Assembly (NCBI GenBank): GCA_030431635.1
Contig: JAUIIL010000001.1
Span: 248,001-312,000 of the forward strand
DNA length: 64,000 nucleotides
Source: Bacteriovoracia bacterium
GTDB taxonomy: Bacteria; Bdellovibrionota; Bacteriovoracia; Bacteriovoracales; Bacteriovoracaceae
Direction: 5' to 3'
Shown here one piece after another: positions 1-7,549 of this stretch. Under the pieces are notes generated by a model. The model saw only the letters and a list, made by a program, of their open reading frames with translations, searched no databases and had not been told where the DNA came from. Made by a program: the position numbers and the translations under genes. How positions within the stretch are numbered: position 1 is the first letter of the stretch; the number at the start of each line of letters is the position of its first letter.

Positions 1-618
1 ATCGACTTGTTTAACGATGGTAAAAAATCCTCTTGCATTGAGTTCTTTAAAAGTGTGAACCATTCTTTTGCAATGAGGACAATTTGAGTCGTAATACATC
101 GTGAACGCATACTTAGCGTTATCTACATTTAATTCTGGAACTTGCTCAAGCCTGTTATTTACGAAAGCAATTTGTTCATCTGATACATTGAGATTTTTCT
201 TTTTGTAATCGGCAAAAGCTTTTATGAATCTCTGCCTTGCTTCATTTCTAAGCTGTACCCATTTCTCAAAGTTCTCAATATTTTTCTCAGTAGGATTTCT
301 TGTTGCCTCCATTAATGGGGCTGGTGGCAAATGATTTCCTTCTTTAAAAAACTCATCATTTTTTATGTCCAGATACTTGTTCCAGTTAAATTTATCTCCT
401 TCCTTTTTTTCAGTGGTGACTTCTTTAGTTTCTACTAATGTCTTCTTTTCCTCTTTGCCCCAAAAAGAAACTCCATCATCAAAGTATTTAAGTTCATCTG
501 CATAAGAGTTATTTGAAAACAATACAAAAAATAGTGTTAAAGAAGATAGAATCCCCAATATCATTAGTAGAAAAAGCTTAATCTCGATAATGACTTCTTT
601 TCGATTATCTTTATTCAA
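1..618 (-). CDS. TraF-like conjugal transfer thioredoxin (partial, C-terminus outside window)
   Basis: The visible 206 residues hold an N-terminal hydrophobic anchor or signal (about 15-36), a linker rich in charged residues, and a thioredoxin-type CPHC pair at residues 180-183 following a beta strand (FTMYY). The NPT...EN segment near 108-116 and the overall order fit the TraF (PF13728) family of periplasmic conjugation proteins that handle disulfides during pilus assembly. The start is a TTG preceded by a strong GGAGG nine bases upstream and overlapping the end of the ATPase gene; an ATG at codon 19 is the alternative. The reading frame runs off the window. DsbC-like isomerase of the TrbB type is a second possibility. 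Confidence 0.72.
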   Translation of the reverse strand, partial: MNKDNRKEVIIEIKLFLLMILGILSSLTLFFVLFSNNSYADELKYFDDGVSFWGKEEKKTLVETKEVTTEKKEGDKFNWNKYLDIKNDEFFKEGNHLPPAPLMEATRNPTEKNIENFEKWVQLRNEARQRFIKAFADYKKKNLNVSDEQIAFVNNRLEQVPELNVDNAKYAFTMYYDSNCPHCKRMVHTFKELNARGFFTIVKQVD

Positions 619-1804
619 TTTCAATGACCTCCTTAAAACAGACAAGTCCATCCTCAATCTTTGATTGAGCAGCACTAAAAAAGTCTGCTTTATATTCGTG
701 AAGTGATTTTTCTGAAGAAAACTCAAAACTTTGAATTTTCTCTAAATCTAGGTAGTCAATAATTGAAAGCTTTCCAATGGAACCTAGATTTTTGCAATGT
801 TCACAGCCAGAGGCATTTAGAACTCTTGCGTTTTTAACTTTTCTCTTCTCTGCCTCTTGTATAAGAAATTCTTCCTTGGATTCTTCAAGAGGAATTGAAC
901 AGCTTGGACATAGTTTTCTCAAAAGTCTTTGAGCTGCAACAAATTTGAAAACTTCTTTAATTTCGCTATTGGAAATATTTTGTCCGTTAAGTAGATTTTT
1001 GAACTTCAATATTGAACCAATTGGCGAATTTGCGTGGATGGTACTCAAAACTAAATGTCCACTCTGGCCACCGCTATAAGCTTCTTTAGCTGCTTCCGAG
1101 TCTCTTATTTCACCAAAGAACAAAACGTCAGGGTCTAGTCTTTTTGCCTGTTTTAATCCATCTGAAAAAGAAAGTTTTTCATTAATAGGAACTTGAACTA
1201 ATTTGTCATTTTCAATCTCAATAGGATCTTCAAAAGAGATAACTTTTAATGAATCTAAGTCTATTTCATTAAGTAGTGAGTGAAGAGTCGTTGTTTTTCC
1301 ACTTCCTGTACCACCTGAAATTAAAATGATTCCATTCTTAAAATTAATTGCTCTTTTTAGAGCATCTGACGTTTCTTTACTGAAGTTTAATTTATCCAAT
1401 TGTAAACTGATTCCAAGCTTACTTATCCGATAAACAATCATGTCTTCAAACTTAGTGCCGATAGTTGCCCATCTGACTTTGATTCCTAATTCTGGATATG
1501 AGGCCTCACCATTTAAAGCTTTTCCTCTTTTTGAAATAGGAATGTTTGAAAGCCTCTTTGCTTCGTTAATAAAACCTTGAGTATGCTTTTTTTCAATCTC
1601 CTTATATGTAAACAGCATTTTATCGACTCTAAGCCTTATGAGAGTTTTTTCTTTCTTAGGCTCTAGGTGTATATCACTGGCATCAAAATCAATTGCTGCT
1701 TTTAAAATTTCTTTAAAAAGCAAAGTGTAAGGAGCAGTAGAACGTAATCTTTCGTCTAGCGTAACTCTTTTTTCTATAATGATTTTTGAGTTTTCTTTCA
1801 TCAT
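611..1804 (-). CDS. GspE/PilT-type secretion ATPase of the conjugation block
   Basis: A hexameric type II/IV secretion ATPase expected on the cytoplasmic face of the transfer machine. Visible motifs are the N2-type signature ASDIHLEP (42-49), Walker A GGTGSGKT (164-171), the Asp box FEDPIE (191-196), the Walker B region ending GEIRD (231-235), the His box around STIHAN, and a C-terminal four-cysteine zinc site (CPSC then CEHC). Those cysteines and SDIHLEP make it GspE/PilB/PilT-like rather than classical VirB11. The length of 397 is short because the N1 domain is missing. Its ATG-ATG start overlaps the stop of the coupling-protein gene; the second ATG (1801) has better ribosome-site spacing. 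Confidence 0.85.
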   Translation of the reverse strand: MMKENSKIIIEKRVTLDERLRSTAPYTLLFKEILKAAIDFDASDIHLEPKKEKTLIRLRVDKMLFTYKEIEKKHTQGFINEAKRLSNIPISKRGKALNGEASYPELGIKVRWATIGTKFEDMIVYRISKLGISLQLDKLNFSKETSDALKRAINFKNGIILISGGTGSGKTTTLHSLLNEIDLDSLKVISFEDPIEIENDKLVQVPINEKLSFSDGLKQAKRLDPDVLFFGEIRDSEAAKEAYSGGQSGHLVLSTIHANSPIGSILKFKNLLNGQNISNSEIKEVFKFVAAQRLLRKLCPSCSIPLEESKEEFLIQEAEKRKVKNARVLNASGCEHCKNLGSIGKLSIIDYLDLEKIQSFEFSSEKSLHEYKADFFSAAQSKIEDGLVCFKEVIEIE

Positions 1805-4800
1805 AGACCTCTACAAACTCCCTTAATCATTTCTAAAGTTGCCTTAATGTATGGAAGAAATGCCCAATCAACACAGCAACTTACTTTTTTGTAAGTTCCA
1901 AACAAATGTCCTGTGAGTTTTCCTGAAGTAATACGTCCAATTTCATTAACTCCCTTTGGAAGTTCTAAAATTGACATATTTTGTCCCTCTCTAAAGCATT
2001 GAGAGGATTTTGGGTAAATCATTTGCCATTTTTCATCAGGACTAGAAGGAGTATTTCTTAATACTTCAGAACTAATTGATTTCATCCTAGATGCGATCAT
2101 CATAGCTCCTGTTGTTTGATTGACTCCGTTGTAAACTCCATGTCTGGGATAGAATAGGCCCCAGCCATTGCAAGCACTGTGATTACTTGGTGGGTATTGA
2201 GGCAACCAATCCATAGGATAGCCACAACCACCTTCGCCGCCGAAAGTTGCTTCACCGCCGCCAGAAACACTCATAGCAGCCCCTTTGATTATGCAAGCCT
2301 TTGGAGCTAATGACCAAGCTAAGAATCTTGGTTGAAGCTTATCTGCTGCTCCTGTTTTCCAATTCATACCTAAATGCTCACTCATTCCGTCAAAGCACAT
2401 TTTATCTGTTCTTTGACCGCCGCATGGTAAGAATGAAAAAAGCCAGCTTAAAGGCATTGCAAGTACATGGGAGTGAAACGAATATGCATCGTGGTCACTT
2501 TCAGCACCATAAGGAATTGCTTTTTCCTTTACCGTTGCTACAAGTTGGGCCGCTGCCGCAGGAAGGGCCTTAAAGTAGCTTTCTCCTGCATTTGGAAATA
2601 CTTCCATAAAAGTATTTGGAAGATAGTAGCTTACCCTCACACAAGGTCTTGGAGGCAAAGGCCAAGGAGATTTACACCAGCAACCTTTTGTTTGAAAGTC
2701 TAAACATGAACTATATTGAGCCGTTTTAACTACAGAACAAATAGTAGGAAACAAAGAGGCTGTCATGGCCTCATTGCTCCACATGGCCACAAAAAGGCAG
2801 AAACAGGCGACTGTTTCTGAAAGGCGGGATAGTAGATGTGAGTGGCATTCTTTTTTATCTTCTAAGAATGTTGGTTTCAGAAATATTTTCTTAAATGTTG
2901 TTTCAACACCATTGAAAACATATCCGATCATTTCAAACTTCTTTAGTTTAAATAAATCGTCTCCTTGAATAAAATCTTCCTTGTATGTACTTTTGCTCAC
3001 AGATTCAGAAACATTTCCTCTCCCTGATTCAAGGTTTCTAGTCATGGGATTTCTCACGGCATTTTGAGTAGTTTCAGATACACTATGGCTTTCTCGTTGT
3101 TCTTCAACTTTTCCACCAACAATTTTAAATAAATTAATGGTTTTCTCGTCTGAGGTTTGACCACTAATAATTGTTTTAAAACATTGTTTTATAACATCAG
3201 TTGTTACTTCTGCCTTTAGAGCATCTTTTAATGTACTCATACTCTGTGTAGCAGCAATAACAATAGACTTAGCTTCTCTTCCCTTGGATAGAAATGTAGA
3301 GTCAGATAAGCCGTTATTAGATGCTGTTACCCAATCTTGCATTTCATCTCCAATCAAAACCGCAGGAACCGATTCTTTTTTCTTCTTTTTCCTTTTCTTG
3401 TTTTGAGTTGTTTTTAATCTATCTAAAATAATTCTTTGATAGAGCGTTTTTATAAAGATAGAAGCTGGTCGAGATAAACCTTCTTTATTAATGTCTAAGA
3501 TAATGACATTTCCACCATTGACTACTTTCTCTAGGTTTTTAATTGTAAGTTCTTCTTCACTTGGGCAAAAAAGACGATGAGCTTTATACTCGTTGAATAT
3601 ATCAAGTAGTAAAGTAGCAGTTGCCATGACTCCTGTTTTAACTTTGTCATCAAGTGCATTGTATTCTTTCGTGAAAAATCTCAGAGCCGCATTGATATTA
3701 AACTTTTCTTCTTCATCAAAGTCCTTTGATTCAGTTAAAACATTTTGTAAATCTGTTCCAAGTGTAGCCACTTTTTCAGAATCTATTGCAGATAAAATCG
3801 TTTCATAGACATTTGAAAGAGTGAAATACCTATAAATTGCAGCACAATAAACAATACAATATTTTATTAGTGCTGTTGCTTTTGTGTCCCAAAATGGCGA
3901 GTCGCCAGAACTTCCTTGAAAATTCGCAGAAGCGACTCTGACGTAATCAGCAACTTCGACAAAGCCAGAATCTTTTAGAATCTTCTCTTTATACACAGGG
4001 TTTAAAGTTACATTACCTTCAAGATGAATATGGTAAATCTTCTTTTTGGAAACTTTTTTTTCTTTCAAGAGTTTAAGTAGAAAAGAAGAAAAATTCCCTT
4101 TAGTATCCAATGCAAGAATTGTTGGAAACTTATCAAAACTGGATAATATTTGATCTATTGCTGGTTTAATTATTCCACTTGTTTTACCGCTACCAATAGA
4201 ACCAAATGCCAAAAGGTTTCCATATAAACCAGACAAAGGAATTTTCACCCATCCTTTACCTGATTTATCATTAAACTTGCTATTTTCCTCATTCACAGAG
4301 CCTAAAACGATTGAATTTTTTGCTTCAGGAAAGTCTGGTAATTCTGACTCTTTAACTTTTTTGAATAACTTTTTTAGCAACATGGCCAAAGGTAAAAGTA
4401 CAATTGAGAAAGAAAGTGCTAAGTTAAAACGAAAGATAAATGTTAAATACTTACATAACTCTATAAAGCTAATGTTATATGTCCTGAACACAGGATATTT
4501 TGAGAGGTCTGTTAGCAAGTAACTAAACAAAAATAGAAAAATGAAGATCATTGAGATATGAAATTTCTTTTTTCTAATTTCTTTGATTTCACCTGTTAGT
4601 ATTTTTAATCTTGTTCCTTGCTTTCTAATTCCAAAGAACAAAGAACCAAAAAATGAGTAAAGTATAATATTGACGAATGAGACTCCGCCAAGAGTAAGTA
4701 GTTTCTGTTCGTTCACATCGAGAAATCCCATCAGTTCACTAAGATTCATTAAATCTTTGTTAGAAATCACTAAAAAACCCAATCCAAGAAAAGCAATCAC

Positions 4801-4851
4801 TACTAATACGATTAGTAGTGATGGCTCATTCGTATTTTTTTCTTTTTCCAT
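1801..4851 (-). CDS. VirD4/TraD coupling protein fused to a TraU-like C-terminal domain
   Basis: One uninterrupted frame of 1016 residues. The N-terminal part has several membrane segments (about 11-30, 55-75, 99-115, 136-160), then a coupling-protein ATPase with Walker A GSIGSGKT (217-224) and Walker B VLIGDE (498-503), which should bring substrate DNA to the secretion channel. From about residue 670 the sequence changes: a signal-like hydrophobic stretch (678-698) is followed by a cysteine-rich region with GCWCKSPWPLPPRPC and a closing CCVDW, resembling F-type TraU/PFL_4710-like proteins, which are normally separate periplasmic proteins. The TraU-like DNA is visibly GC-richer than the rest. 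The TraU identification rests on motif resemblance only. Confidence 0.75.
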   Translation of the reverse strand: MEKEKNTNEPSLLIVLVVIAFLGLGFLVISNKDLMNLSELMGFLDVNEQKLLTLGGVSFVNIILYSFFGSLFFGIRKQGTRLKILTGEIKEIRKKKFHISMIFIFLFLFSYLLTDLSKYPVFRTYNISFIELCKYLTFIFRFNLALSFSIVLLPLAMLLKKLFKKVKESELPDFPEAKNSIVLGSVNEENSKFNDKSGKGWVKIPLSGLYGNLLAFGSIGSGKTSGIIKPAIDQILSSFDKFPTILALDTKGNFSSFLLKLLKEKKVSKKKIYHIHLEGNVTLNPVYKEKILKDSGFVEVADYVRVASANFQGSSGDSPFWDTKATALIKYCIVYCAAIYRYFTLSNVYETILSAIDSEKVATLGTDLQNVLTESKDFDEEEKFNINAALRFFTKEYNALDDKVKTGVMATATLLLDIFNEYKAHRLFCPSEEELTIKNLEKVVNGGNVIILDINKEGLSRPASIFIKTLYQRIILDRLKTTQNKKRKKKKKESVPAVLIGDEMQDWVTASNNGLSDSTFLSKGREAKSIVIAATQSMSTLKDALKAEVTTDVIKQCFKTIISGQTSDEKTINLFKIVGGKVEEQRESHSVSETTQNAVRNPMTRNLESGRGNVSESVSKSTYKEDFIQGDDLFKLKKFEMIGYVFNGVETTFKKIFLKPTFLEDKKECHSHLLSRLSETVACFCLFVAMWSNEAMTASLFPTICSVVKTAQYSSCLDFQTKGCWCKSPWPLPPRPCVRVSYYLPNTFMEVFPNAGESYFKALPAAAAQLVATVKEKAIPYGAESDHDAYSFHSHVLAMPLSWLFSFLPCGGQRTDKMCFDGMSEHLGMNWKTGAADKLQPRFLAWSLAPKACIIKGAAMSVSGGGEATFGGEGGCGYPMDWLPQYPPSNHSACNGWGLFYPRHGVYNGVNQTTGAMMIASRMKSISSEVLRNTPSSPDEKWQMIYPKSSQCFREGQNMSILELPKGVNEIGRITSGKLTGHLFGTYKKVSCCVDWAFLPYIKATLEMIKGVCRGL

Positions 4852-5017
4852 AATTAATTACTCTTTTTCTTTTTTTTGTAGAAGTTAGTAGTTCTTGAAG
4901 TCCGTCTCTTAGTTGACCGAGCCTTCGTTTGAGCTTTTTATTTTCATCTTTTTCAACATCAGAAATGCATTTTTCAAATTTATTCAATTCTCTTAATAGT
5001 AAAGTTGCTGCTGACAT
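4826..5017 (-). CDS. Small basic protein upstream of the coupling protein
   Basis: A 63-residue, highly charged protein with a predicted helical N-terminal two thirds and a very basic tail (KKRKRV, GKRKKYE). Its ATG has a strong AGGAGT ribosome site and shares a base with the stop codon of the preceding 56-residue gene; its own end overlaps the coupling-protein start by 26 bases, so translation is probably coupled. I do not recognise a family. The position just before the coupling protein and the basic tail allow a relaxosome or DNA-binding accessory role, but that is inference. Confidence 0.6.
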   Translation of the reverse strand: MSAATLLLRELNKFEKCISDVEKDENKKLKRRLGQLRDGLQELLTSTKKRKRVINYGKRKKYE

Positions 5018-5187
5018 TAATACTCCTTTACCTCTACAAAGTTTTGAGGCTTTAAATTTAAAACTGCTTCAATTCTAATAATTCGCTCCATTAGCTCTAC
5101 ATTGCTTAAGATTTCTTCCATCGAAAGAAGTCCACAGATTTCACGAAATTTGTTTTTTAATTCTTCCCATTGATTTTTTAGTTCCAT
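5017..5187 (-). CDS. Small helical protein of the conjugation block (56 aa)
   Basis: A 56-residue frame starting MELKNQWEEL and ending VEVKEY. It has a good ribosome site (GGAG, spacing eight) and its TAA overlaps the ATG of the next small gene by one base, the same arrangement as its neighbours. The protein is charged and mostly helical, without membrane segment or cysteine pair. No family recognised. The tight coupling and ribosome site are the reasons for calling it a real gene. Confidence 0.55.
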   Translation of the reverse strand: MELKNQWEELKNKFREICGLLSMEEILSNVELMERIIRIEAVLNLKPQNFVEVKEY

Positions 5188-5199
5188 CTTTAACTCCTT

Positions 5200-5412
5200 C
5201 TAGTAACCCATTATTCTTCTTCCATGATGAGTATGCTTGGGTATGTACTTCCCAGAATTAGGCAACTCACTAATTAATGTCAGCAGTGCAATAAGTGCAA
5301 ATGCCATTAGCCAAAAGGCGAATACTCCTTGAATAATCCTTACTCCATCAAACCTTGAAACAACTTGAGTAATTTTTTTGTTAAATTTGTTTTCACATTC
5401 TACGTTTTCCAT
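5200..5412 (-). CDS. Small single-pass membrane protein of the conjugation block
   Basis: Seventy residues with a charged N-terminus, one clear membrane segment (about 27-47) and a C-terminal tail rich in His, Lys and Arg. AGGAG sits five bases before the ATG. It lies between a 45-residue secreted peptide and the 56-residue protein, in the same direction and with gaps of about ten bases, so it belongs to one transcript. Small one-helix proteins near conjugation genes are often pilus or channel accessories, but no family can be named. Confidence 0.55.
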   Translation of the reverse strand: MENVECENKFNKKITQVVSRFDGVRIIQGVFAFWLMAFALIALLTLISELPNSGKYIPKHTHHGRRIMGY

Positions 5413-5421
5413 TTTTTCTCC

Positions 5422-5559
5422 TTACAAAGTCGCAAACCTTCCATTGCGAAAAAGTGATTTAATAATTTCCCCATCATTTTTATTGGCATTAGTTTTTGGA
5501 TTCCCAAAAATAGCCAAGCAGGTAATTAAAACTAATAATAAAATCGTTAGCCTTTTCAT
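5422..5559 (-). CDS. Very small secreted or anchored peptide (45 aa)
   Basis: The frame begins MKRLTILLLVLITCLAIFG and has a lysine-containing N-terminus plus a hydrophobic core typical of a signal peptide; the mature part is only about 25 residues. A purine-rich AGGGGG precedes the ATG. The cysteine within the hydrophobic stretch (ITCLA) could be a lipobox, although the spacing is not ideal. It sits in line with the other small genes of this block. No function can be assigned. Entry-exclusion proteins of other plasmids are similarly small and membrane-linked, which is only an analogy. Confidence 0.45.
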   Translation of the reverse strand: MKRLTILLLVLITCLAIFGNPKTNANKNDGEIIKSLFRNGRFATL

Positions 5560-5566
5560 TTGCCCC

Positions 5567-5818
5567 CTAAAGCCTGTTAAGTGTGTAGTAATACTTCAGC
5601 ATTGTTTTTTCCTTTTCTTGTTCGATAAATTCATATCGTGGACAACTTAGAAAAAAGTCTTTTAACCATTGAAGAAAAGAGAATTGGCTTTTTGTTGAAG
5701 TGGATTTCTCTTTTTTCAAAAGCTCGAAAGATAGATGGTTGTCTAGGCTGTCTGGCAACTCAAAATCGAATTTACGTTTTTGAGTTGCATGAAGATAAGT
5801 TAAGTACCAAGCGTTCAT
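5567..5818 (-). CDS. Small hypothetical protein, first gene of the leftward conjugation transcript
   Basis: The start chosen is the ATG at 5818, which has AAAGGAG seven bases upstream; a start 21 bases earlier lacks a ribosome site. The 83-residue product is soluble, aromatic-rich and charged, with no recognised domain. It is the gene nearest the divergent intergenic region and would be first in a leftward transcript running into the small proteins and the coupling protein. Confidence 0.45.
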   Translation of the reverse strand: MNAWYLTYLHATQKRKFDFELPDSLDNHLSFELLKKEKSTSTKSQFSFLQWLKDFFLSCPRYEFIEQEKEKTMLKYYYTLNRL

Positions 5819-6020
5819 TAATGCTCCTTTGAAAGCCATTTAGTTTACGGTTGGCCAATAGAGCATGATTGATGCCAATTTTAAGACGCATTGAATTAGA
5901 AAAGCTGAGTTTGGGAATTATATTCTTATAATTCAGATAGTTATGAATTATTTTTACGAAGTTAGAGCTTATGAAAATTCATATAAATATTACATTTAAG
6001 TCTAAAATGAACTGTGCTTA

Positions 6021-6070
6021 GGTCTTTTTTAGACTATATACATGGTCTAATTTGGACTATCAAAAAGTCT
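6021..6070. promoter_or_regulatory. Tandem palindromic operator-like repeats in the divergent intergenic region
   Basis: The 309 bases between the leftward conjugation transcript and the rightward sensory operon contain no gene. Two 17-base direct repeats, GGTCTTTTTTAGACTAT (6021-6037) and GGTCTAATTTGGACTAT (6044-6060), differ at three positions and lie exactly 23 bases apart. Each is itself an imperfect palindrome, and a further half-site AGTCT follows at 6066. The remainder is AT-rich with a short TTGCT/AGCAA inverted repeat at 6090-6105. This is the expected look of a cooperative operator controlling one or both divergent transcripts. The binding protein is unknown. Confidence 0.55.
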
Positions 6071-6127
6071 GAAATAGATTGTTAATAGCTTGCTTTAATC
6101 AGCAAACAATATTAGAAGAGCTGCAAC

Positions 6128-7549
6128 ATGAAGACTGAAATTACAAAAAAAATTTATGAACAAAGAGCGAATGTATTACTTATCGAAGATGATAGGCTTA
6201 TTAGTCGTTCATTTAAAATGAAAGCAGAAGAGTTCGCAAATATTGATCAAGCTTTTACATTTAACGAAGCACTAAAAAAGTTGAAATTAAATGAAAAACG
6301 CTATGATATTGTTTTCGTTGATTTAAATTTAACTCCAAATTTAAAAAAATTAGAAAATGAAGGTCTTCAACTTATCCCAGAAGCAAAAAACACTGGTGCA
6401 ACCGTAGTTGTACTATCTAGCATAGATGATTTAGAAGTTAAGCGGAAAGCAATGGATTTGGGGGCATCTCATTATTATGTAAAGCAGAAGCTTGCCGCTG
6501 ATGTCGTTGGCCACTTAAAACCATTAATTCTCAGCTCTGATTCGAGAAGAATAAATTTGTTTTTTACTCATCAATATAAAACTTTTGATTTTGAATTAAT
6601 TGAAAGATTTAAAGAAGTTGTAAGAATGGGACTAAATTTTTCCGATCATGTCATTATAAAGGGGCCTACTGGTGTTGGAAAGTCATTACTTGCAAAGAGC
6701 ATCCACTTGTTTTGTGGTTATCCAGAAAGTGATTTTTTTCATTTATCTATTGGGGATATGAAAGATGAATTAATTGAGTCTGAACTATTTGGCCATAAGA
6801 AAGGATCTTTTACAGGTGCAACTGAAAATAAAATAGGCTTATTGGAAAGATGTAATGAAAAAACACTTTTTATCGACGATATTGATTTACTAGACAGTAA
6901 GACGCAAGGAAAATTATTAGTATTTTTGAGTCATGGTACATTTTCAAGAGTTGGAGAAACGACAACTAGAAAGTCCAAAATAAGATTAATAACAGCTACA
7001 AATCAAGATGTTGAAGTCTTGATAGACAAAAAAAGTTTCAGAGAAGACTTTTATTCAAGAATTAATAAAAGAGAAATTTTGATTAAACCTCTCGCTGAAA
7101 GACGCGATGATATTCAATTATTATTAGAAGATTACATCAAAAACTCATCTCCCGAAATTATCATTGATGAACCAGCAAAGAAATTTCTGATAGACCACTA
7201 CGATTACCCTAGAAATGTAAGAGAGCTTGAAGGTGTTGTTGCCGATCTTCAATCTATTGAAGGTCGGATAACCCTTAGCAAACTACCTAAAAAGCTACTT
7301 AAAAATAAAGAAGATGATTTGAAAAGTAAAATTAGAGTAACCAAGGCAATGCAACAATTCGCAGAGGAACAAGGGTTGAATAATCTAATAGACTACATAG
7401 AAGAGTTTATAGTTTCAGAGGCTTTAAAGAAAAATGAGGGAAAGTACACACCAGCTAGGAATGACTTGAAACTCTCTGGATCTAAAATAAGAGGAATAAT
7501 TAAGAGAATTGATGAGAAAAATATGAATGGAGGGAATATCTATGCATAA
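6128..7549 (+). CDS. NtrC-family sigma-54 response regulator
   Basis: Three domains in order: receiver (about 14-135; acidic pocket EDD at 20-22, phosphoacceptor Asp65 in VFVDLN, Lys119), AAA+ sigma-54 activator (Walker A GPTGVGKS 179-186, loop GSFTGA 226-231 in place of the usual GAFTGA, Walker B LFIDD 247-251, arginine-finger region FREDFYSRIN), and a C-terminal Fis-type helix-turn-helix. It should activate sigma-54 promoters after phosphorylation, most probably by the histidine kinase ending the same operon. It heads six overlapping genes. The Ala-to-Ser change in the sigma-contact loop is conservative. The target promoters are not evident. Confidence 0.88.
   Translation: MKTEITKKIYEQRANVLLIEDDRLISRSFKMKAEEFANIDQAFTFNEALKKLKLNEKRYDIVFVDLNLTPNLKKLENEGLQLIPEAKNTGATVVVLSSIDDLEVKRKAMDLGASHYYVKQKLAADVVGHLKPLILSSDSRRINLFFTHQYKTFDFELIERFKEVVRMGLNFSDHVIIKGPTGVGKSLLAKSIHLFCGYPESDFFHLSIGDMKDELIESELFGHKKGSFTGATENKIGLLERCNEKTLFIDDIDLLDSKTQGKLLVFLSHGTFSRVGETTTRKSKIRLITATNQDVEVLIDKKSFREDFYSRINKREILIKPLAERRDDIQLLLEDYIKNSSPEIIIDEPAKKFLIDHYDYPRNVRELEGVVADLQSIEGRITLSKLPKKLLKNKEDDLKSKIRVTKAMQQFAEEQGLNNLIDYIEEFIVSEALKKNEGKYTPARNDLKLSGSKIRGIIKRIDEKNMNGGNIYA

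Noticed and set aside
2766-2784. Separate traU gene starting at an internal ATG (2784 or 2766)
   Set aside because: No ribosome site lies before these codons, and a start there would cut off most of the signal-like stretch needed for export; the uninterrupted fusion is the simpler reading.
2301-2968. Plus-strand open frames opposite the TraU-like region
   Set aside because: They lack ribosome sites, overlap one another and lie wholly opposite a gene with clear cysteine-rich conserved motifs.
5819-6127. Sigma-54 (-24/-12) promoter for the sensory operon
   Set aside because: No GG-N10-GC spacing with TGGC/TTGC context was found in this region; near misses have eight or twelve bases between.
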